NCBI GenBank assembly: GCA_015521085.1
Contig: WAOW01000005.1
Location: 186,001 to 250,000 of the forward strand
DNA: 64,000 nucleotides
Origin: Candidatus Thermodiscus eudorianus
Lineage (GTDB): Archaea; Thermoproteota; Thermoprotei_A; Sulfolobales; Acidilobaceae
Reading direction: 5' to 3'
The notes beneath the pieces are model-generated. The model was not told the origin of the DNA. It searched no databases and was given only the letters and a program-made list of their open reading frames with translations. Shown here piece after piece: positions 60,021-64,000 of the stretch. Made by a program: the position numbers and the translations under genes. Each line of letters starts with the position of its first letter. The first letter of the stretch is position 1.

Positions 60021-60716
60021 GTGCCGTCTACGGGTAAATTCGAGATACAGACTATGACAGTGATGGGTAACTCCAACGTAGGCGTTTACATGTTCGCCAC
60101 CGACAAGTACGTCCTCGCCCCGGCAGGGCTAGATAAGGAGGATAAGGAGGTCATAACCGAGGTCCTCGGAGTCGAACCTGTCGAAACCACTATAGCCGGG
60201 ACCAGGCTCATCGGCGTCCTAGCATCGGGCAACGACAAGGGCCTGCTAGTGGCATCCAGCATCTCAGACGAAGAGTTGCGTCTCCTCAAGAGATCCCTTG
60301 GCGACGGAGTTATCGTGGAGACATTACCTTCGAGGAATAACGCGGTCGGTAATCTACTCGTCGCCAACTCTAGGGCTGCACTGGTGTATCCCGGGCTTGA
60401 GAGGGAGGCCTTAAAGACTATACAGGACGTGCTCGACGTTGAAGTCTTCCAGAGGGCTATCGCTGGCGTTTCAACAGTTGGAAGTATAATAGCATTAAAC
60501 ACTAGAGGCGGCCTCGTCCACCCCGATGCAACCGACGAAGAGATCAAGTTCCTATCCGAGGTATTCGGAGTACCCTTCATAACCGGAACAGTTAATTTTG
60601 GCGTTGCATTCGTCAGAACTGGATTGGTGGCGAACTCTCGGGGCGCCATAGTAGGAGAGGAAACCAGCGGACCCGAACTCGCCCGTATACAAATGGCCCT
60701 AGGAGGTGGAGAATAG
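60021..60716 (+). CDS. eif6: Translation initiation factor aIF6
   Basis: Binds the 50S subunit and blocks premature joining with the 30S. Five-fold pseudo-repeats with NSNVGVYMFATDKY, TIAGTRLIGVLASGN, PSRNNAVGNLLVANSRAALV, AGVSTVGSIIALNTRGGLVH and FGVAFVRTGLVANSRGAIVG are unmistakable. 231 residues. GTG start 60021. A 62-nt gap from eL31 contains a small hairpin (GTGGA...TCCAC). The eL20 gene follows 2 nt later. Confidence 0.95.
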   Translation: MPSTGKFEIQTMTVMGNSNVGVYMFATDKYVLAPAGLDKEDKEVITEVLGVEPVETTIAGTRLIGVLASGNDKGLLVASSISDEELRLLKRSLGDGVIVETLPSRNNAVGNLLVANSRAALVYPGLEREALKTIQDVLDVEVFQRAIAGVSTVGSIIALNTRGGLVHPDATDEEIKFLSEVFGVPFITGTVNFGVAFVRTGLVANSRGAIVGEETSGPELARIQMALGGGE

Positions 60717-60718
60717 GA

Positions 60719-60982
60719 ATGACGAGTGTGAAGATATACCTGGTTAAGGGGGAGATGCTACTCTCCCACGATAGATTCCCCGAGTGGAGGAAGTTCGAGA
60801 TATACGTTCGAGCAGTGAGGCCAGAGCACGCCATAGAGAAGATCTATAGCGATCTAGGAGGCAGGCACAAGCTAAAGAGATACCACATCAAGATAAAGGA
60901 GGTAAAAGAGGTCGCCCTAGACGAGGTAGACGATCTAAGGATGCTGAGGCTATCAATGCTAACTAAATGGGTGAAAGCCTAA
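60719..60982 (+). CDS. rplX: Ribosomal protein eL20 (LX / L18Ae)
   Basis: Archaeal-type short eL20. KIYLVKGEMLLSHDRFPEWR, KFEIYVRAVRPEHAIEKIYS, LGGRHKLKRYHIKIKEVKEV match the LX family. 87 residues. ATG 60719 starts 2 nt after aIF6; its TAA overlaps the prefoldin ATG by 1 nt. This aIF6-LX-prefoldin-FtsY order is the standard archaeal cluster. Confidence 0.94.
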   Translation: MTSVKIYLVKGEMLLSHDRFPEWRKFEIYVRAVRPEHAIEKIYSDLGGRHKLKRYHIKIKEVKEVALDEVDDLRMLRLSMLTKWVKA

Positions 60983-61434
60983 TGTCAAAAAAACCAGAGG
61001 AGCAGACAGTAATAGACCCAAACGCGCTACTCGTGCAAGCCCAGGAGCTAGCGCAGATCATAGAGAATCTACGGAGCCTTCTGGCAAACCTAGGCGTTAG
61101 AAGGGACAGTATAAGCAAGGCCAAGGAGACCATTGAAGCCATCGGCGAGAGCGAGGAGCCTATATTGGCCCCAGCAGATCCCGAGGGTATAGTATTCTAT
61201 AAAACCCAGCCGGTCGAGAAGGATAAGTTCCTAGTCCATCTAGGCCTCGACGTCTACGCTGCCCTCAGCAGGGAAAAAGCATTGGAATCGTTGGCTAAGA
61301 AGGAGGCCGAGATAAGCAAAGAAATATCGATAGTCTCGGAGAGGCTCGAAGAAGCCCGGCGGCAATACGAGGCGATACAATCGATCCTCCAACAGCTAGC
61401 CATGAAACAAGCCCAGGCTAGACGACAACAATAG
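60982..61434 (+). CDS. pfdA: Prefoldin alpha subunit
   Basis: Chaperone subunit delivering nascent proteins to the thermosome. Two coiled-coil helices (NALLVQAQELAQIIENLRSL at the start, ISIVSERLEEARRQYEAIQS at the end) flank the beta-hairpins PADPEGIVFYKTQPVEKDKF and LVHLGLDVYAALS. ATG 60982 overlaps the eL20 TAA (TAATG) with GGGTGA 6 nt upstream; ATG 60967 is an alternative. 150 residues. Confidence 0.93.
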   Translation: MSKKPEEQTVIDPNALLVQAQELAQIIENLRSLLANLGVRRDSISKAKETIEAIGESEEPILAPADPEGIVFYKTQPVEKDKFLVHLGLDVYAALSREKALESLAKKEAEISKEISIVSERLEEARRQYEAIQSILQQLAMKQAQARRQQ

Positions 61435-61518
61435 ATCGCCCGAGGAGTGCGTCCTCTAGTCTAACCCCTTCCATTAAACGAGGCCACGGGATGAAGTAAC
61501 CGATCTGGGGGTCGTCTG

Positions 61519-62445
61519 TTGTTCAATAGATTTAGAGACGCCATAAAGAAGACCGTGTCTAGTCTGAAGGAGAGAGTGGGTGAGAAGCTACAGAGGGAAA
61601 TCAAGGAGGACGACCTAGACGAGATACTGGATGAGATGATGATGGAGCTCCTAGAGGTCGATGTAGCCTATGAAGTAGCTGAGTCCCTGGCAGAGGCGGT
61701 TAAGAGGTCCCTCATAGGACTACGAATAAGTCGAGGCGTGGACTTAGAGGCTCTAGTGAGGAAGACTATAGAGGAGAAGCTCCTGGAGATCCTTGACAAG
61801 CCAGTGCCTGATGTTGTAAGAGAGGCTAGATCAAGGGAGCCCGGCGAGAGACCGTTGGTCCTTGTCTTCCTAGGGGTTAACGGGGTGGGCAAGACAACTA
61901 CAATTGCAAAGATGGCCTACATGCTCAGGCAAGCAGGTGTAACCCCTGTACTGGCAGCTGCGGATACCTTCAGGGCCGGAGCCCAGGAGCAGCTAGCAGT
62001 ACATGCTGAGAGGCTTGGAGTGCCCCTGGTAAGGGGTAGGTATGGGGCGGATCCAGCTAGCGTCGCTCACGACGCTATAAGCTATTCCCGGGCTAGGGGG
62101 TACCGTGTAGTCCTGGTTGATACTGCTGGTAGAATGCATGCTGATTATGATCTAATGGGCGAGTTGAAGAAGATAGTGAGGGTTTCCAAGCCCGACTACA
62201 AGGTGCTGGTGGTTGACAGCCTGACGGGTAACGATGCTGTGGAGCAGGCTAGGAGGTTTAATGAGGCTGTTGGGGTCGACTTTGTCATACTCACGAAGAC
62301 GGATGCAGACGTTAAGGGGGGTACTGCCGTGTCCGTAGCTGGCGTCATAGGAAAGCCCATAGCCTATCTCGGCATTGGCCAGGGCTATGGAGACCTAGTA
62401 CGGTTTGATGCGAAAAAGTTTGTAAAGGATTTAGTGGGGGCCTAG
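61519..62445 (+). CDS. ftsY: Signal recognition particle receptor FtsY
   Basis: SRP GTPase receptor at the membrane. N domain (residues 5-100), G1 GVNGVGKTT (119-127), DTFRAGAQEQL with the DTFRAGA motif, DTAGRMHADYDLMGEL (G3), TKTDADVKGGTAVS (G4 region) and IGQGYGDLVRFD (G5 closing). 308 residues, short acidic A-domain typical of archaea. TTG start at 61519. Its stop overlaps the convergent CBS gene by 4 nt. Confidence 0.95.
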   Translation: MFNRFRDAIKKTVSSLKERVGEKLQREIKEDDLDEILDEMMMELLEVDVAYEVAESLAEAVKRSLIGLRISRGVDLEALVRKTIEEKLLEILDKPVPDVVREARSREPGERPLVLVFLGVNGVGKTTTIAKMAYMLRQAGVTPVLAAADTFRAGAQEQLAVHAERLGVPLVRGRYGADPASVAHDAISYSRARGYRVVLVDTAGRMHADYDLMGELKKIVRVSKPDYKVLVVDSLTGNDAVEQARRFNEAVGVDFVILTKTDADVKGGTAVSVAGVIGKPIAYLGIGQGYGDLVRFDAKKFVKDLVGA

Positions 62446-63305
62446 TATTCCGCGATTACTGATACGAACTCGTGCTTGGTTAATAGTAGTTCTAACCTAC
62501 CCTCCTCGTCCACTACGGGGAGCGCCCCTATGCCGTTTGCCACCATTATTCTAGCGGCTTCAGCGGCATCGATGTCCTTTGTGGTGGTTATGATGTCCTC
62601 GCTCATGAGGTCTCTGGCTAGGGGGACTATGTACTCTCGTAGCGCTACTATCTTGTCCCTACCCATGTAGTCCCTTGACTTCACCTTCCTGTATCGGTCT
62701 TTGCCTCGGGCGAGCCTGGATTCCAGGGGTATGCTGGCGAATGCCAGGTCCCTCTTAGTAATTATGCCGATTGGCTTGTTATCGTCGTCGACCACGACGA
62801 CTTTACCGGCCGGATCGAGTGCTATAAGTCTAGCTACATGAAACACTGCGTGATAGGGATTCGCCACGGCGTAGGGTTCCCGAGCTAGATCGCCCACCAG
62901 GAACTTCCCCTTGTAGATGTCTGCAAAAGCCCTAGTGAGGTCGGTCCTAGTTATTATGCCCTTGACAGCTCCATCATCTTCTACGACGGGCAATCCCCCG
63001 ATCTTATACTTCTTCATCAGTTGAGCGGCATACTTGATGGATTTCCTCGGCGTAACCACCTTGGGGTCTCTGGTCATTACATCAGAGGCCGTGAGCGTGT
63101 TGATGGGCCTGCTAGGGTATCGGCTTAGGAGGGCGTTGACTAGGTCGGATACAGTTATTATACCGACCGGCTTATCGTTCTCGTCTGCGACAATTATCCT
63201 ACCGATACCGTGGCGTAGCATTAGGCGGCGTATGTGAGCTAGGTTCTCCCATGGGCGGACGACTACGACTTCCATGCTCATATATGATGAGATCCTAGGG
63301 GGCAA
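62442..63305 (-). CDS. Protein with four CBS domains
   Basis: 287 residues made of two CBS pairs (Bateman modules). Each CBS repeat shows the usual pattern: HGIGRIIVADENDKPVGIIT, YKIGGLPVVEDDGAVKGIIT, AGKVVVVDDDNKPIGIITKRD and NGIGALPVVDEEGRLELLLT. Such modules bind adenine nucleotides or SAM and usually regulate attached or partner proteins. No effector domain is present. 6 nt downstream of a second CBS protein, so the pair is an operon. Confidence 0.88.
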   Translation of the reverse strand: MPPRISSYMSMEVVVVRPWENLAHIRRLMLRHGIGRIIVADENDKPVGIITVSDLVNALLSRYPSRPINTLTASDVMTRDPKVVTPRKSIKYAAQLMKKYKIGGLPVVEDDGAVKGIITRTDLTRAFADIYKGKFLVGDLAREPYAVANPYHAVFHVARLIALDPAGKVVVVDDDNKPIGIITKRDLAFASIPLESRLARGKDRYRKVKSRDYMGRDKIVALREYIVPLARDLMSEDIITTTKDIDAAEAARIMVANGIGALPVVDEEGRLELLLTKHEFVSVIAEY

Positions 63306-63311
63306 ATTGCA

Positions 63312-64000
63312 TCACCATAATATAGCTGTTAACACGTCTCTCTCAGTCACGATACCGATAATGTCGTTATTATCATCAACAACGAGTAGACTACTCGTGT
63401 TATACTCCATCATCGAAGCCGCTGCATCGCCAGCATCAACGTTCTCGTTCACAGTATAGAAGCCCGGCGTCATTATCTCGTAGACGGGGATCTTCAATAC
63501 CTCCTCGATATCGACGCTGGAGAGCTCCTTAAACGCCGTGTGACCGCCGAAGAACCTGACATAGTCTTTCGCGGTGACGATCCCTTTAACCTCGTCTCCG
63601 GACTCGCTTACAACGGGTAGCCTCCTGAACCCGAATTTCACCATCTGCCTAGCGGCATCCATCAATGTATCCTCTATGTTTACGGTAACGATACTCCTAG
63701 TGGCTATCTGGCCCACCTTTACCCCCAGCTTCTTGCCAGCTATGTGTTTCACAATATCGTGCTCGGTCACAACGCCATATACACTCCCATCCTCGTATAC
63801 TACTGGTATGATCCCCACGCCGTTCTCTATCATTAACTGTATCACGCTGTCAAGGGCCTCGTCCCTTGTCACGAATATGGGCGTCGGGTTTGCTATCGAG
63901 CTAACATACTCGTCTCTCAAGGCAGAGTATATGTTCCTCTTGTGCCTCTCGACAACGATACTATAGTACTCGCCCCCGCCTAGATAATTGACTAGATCCA
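63312..64000 (-). CDS. CBS-domain protein, 5' part cut by window edge
   Basis: Visible part has at least two CBS pairs: VGIIPVVYEDGSVYGVVTEHD, FGFRRLPVVSESGDEVKGIV and SSLLVVDDNNDIIGIVTERD. A TTG start at 63920 is possible, but the frame stays open to the edge, and the upstream codons read LVNYLGGGEYYSIVVERHKR, which resembles the linker between CBS modules in crenarchaeal multi-CBS proteins. The gene therefore almost certainly begins beyond 64000. Translated just before the other CBS protein. Confidence 0.85.
   Translation of the reverse strand, partial: DLVNYLGGGEYYSIVVERHKRNIYSALRDEYVSSIANPTPIFVTRDEALDSVIQLMIENGVGIIPVVYEDGSVYGVVTEHDIVKHIAGKKLGVKVGQIATRSIVTVNIEDTLMDAARQMVKFGFRRLPVVSESGDEVKGIVTAKDYVRFFGGHTAFKELSSVDIEEVLKIPVYEIMTPGFYTVNENVDAGDAAASMMEYNTSSLLVVDDNNDIIGIVTERDVLTAILW

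Noticed and set aside
1-64000. CRISPR array, insertion sequence, integrase or prophage
   Set aside because: No regularly spaced repeats, transposase, integrase or Cas genes were seen; the window reads as core genome.

Overview
The window is a gene-dense piece (about 75 genes, gaps mostly under 150 bp) of a hyperthermophilic crenarchaeon (Thermoproteota), most likely in or near Desulfurococcales. Evidence: reverse gyrase, DnaG-type primase beside a family B DNA polymerase, archaeal/eukaryote-like ribosomal proteins (eL39, eL31, eL20/LX, eS19), aIF6, PDCD5, RNase P protein Rpp21, Taw1, archaeal XPB, GGTGA-type Shine-Dalgarno sites, many TTG/GTG starts, and an Aeropyrum-like order of the archaeal mevalonate genes next to a PolB gene. 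I cannot name the genus. No tRNA, rRNA, CRISPR, insertion sequence or intein was seen. No gene-free stretch reaches 300 bases; the largest (36492-36739) holds two promoters and a GC-rich hairpin.

Layout. 1-3393: PheRS alpha (cut by the left edge), PheRS beta and GTP cyclohydrolase MptA. 3390-7554: GNAT acetyltransferase, an APH/maltokinase-like kinase with a DUF2797 protein, a nucleoside phosphorylase and a ROK sugar kinase. 7609-11083: an RNase H-like protein, then the archaeal mevalonate set (anhydromevalonate-phosphate decarboxylase and both phosphomevalonate dehydratase subunits). 11075-18322: thymidylate kinase, DNA polymerase B, DnaG, TyrRS, a PP-loop (PAPS reductase-like) protein and a small membrane protein. 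18388-21142: uridine phosphorylase with a PfkB kinase, then small winged-helix and membrane proteins. 21108-28194: class III aminotransferase, a 57-residue protein, MoaD-MoaE fusion, TRASH zinc protein, Lhr helicase, two membrane proteins and a superoxide reductase. 28402-35946: reverse gyrase, an Alba-like protein with Sir2, Taw1, thioredoxin reductase, and a regulator. 36740-41922: SucCD, XPB with an orphan partner, Mrp/NBP35. 41955-45134: uL23-uL4-uL3-SPOUT methyltransferase, headed by a 33-residue basic microprotein. 45203-50089: PrpB-type lyase, then a compact operon of a two-helix pilin-like protein, a polytopic membrane protein and a HerA/VirB4-like ATPase, followed 1 nt later by uL2. 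50104-53378: Nep1, UPF0282 metallohydrolase, Trm10, RNase HII. 53567-62445: GlmM, Trm112-like, DNA ligase, Rpp21, CRM protein, eS19, PDCD5, eL39, eL31, aIF6, eL20, prefoldin alpha, FtsY. 62442-64000: two CBS-domain proteins, the last cut by the right edge.

The most interesting system is the three-gene block 46222-49371. Its gene order, sizes and topology match CedA1-CedA-CedB, the crenarchaeal DNA-import machine related to conjugative type IV secretion. Here it is wired directly to uL2, which has been separated from its usual uL3-uL4-uL23 neighbours. Other points worth following are a Sir2/Alba-like operon, a superoxide reductase lacking the usual lysine, a thymidylate kinase lacking the P-loop lysine, an Mrp protein lacking one cluster cysteine, a uridine phosphorylase/PfkB pair that may feed ribose-1,5-bisphosphate metabolism, and a 33-residue SD-equipped microprotein at the head of the uL3 operon.
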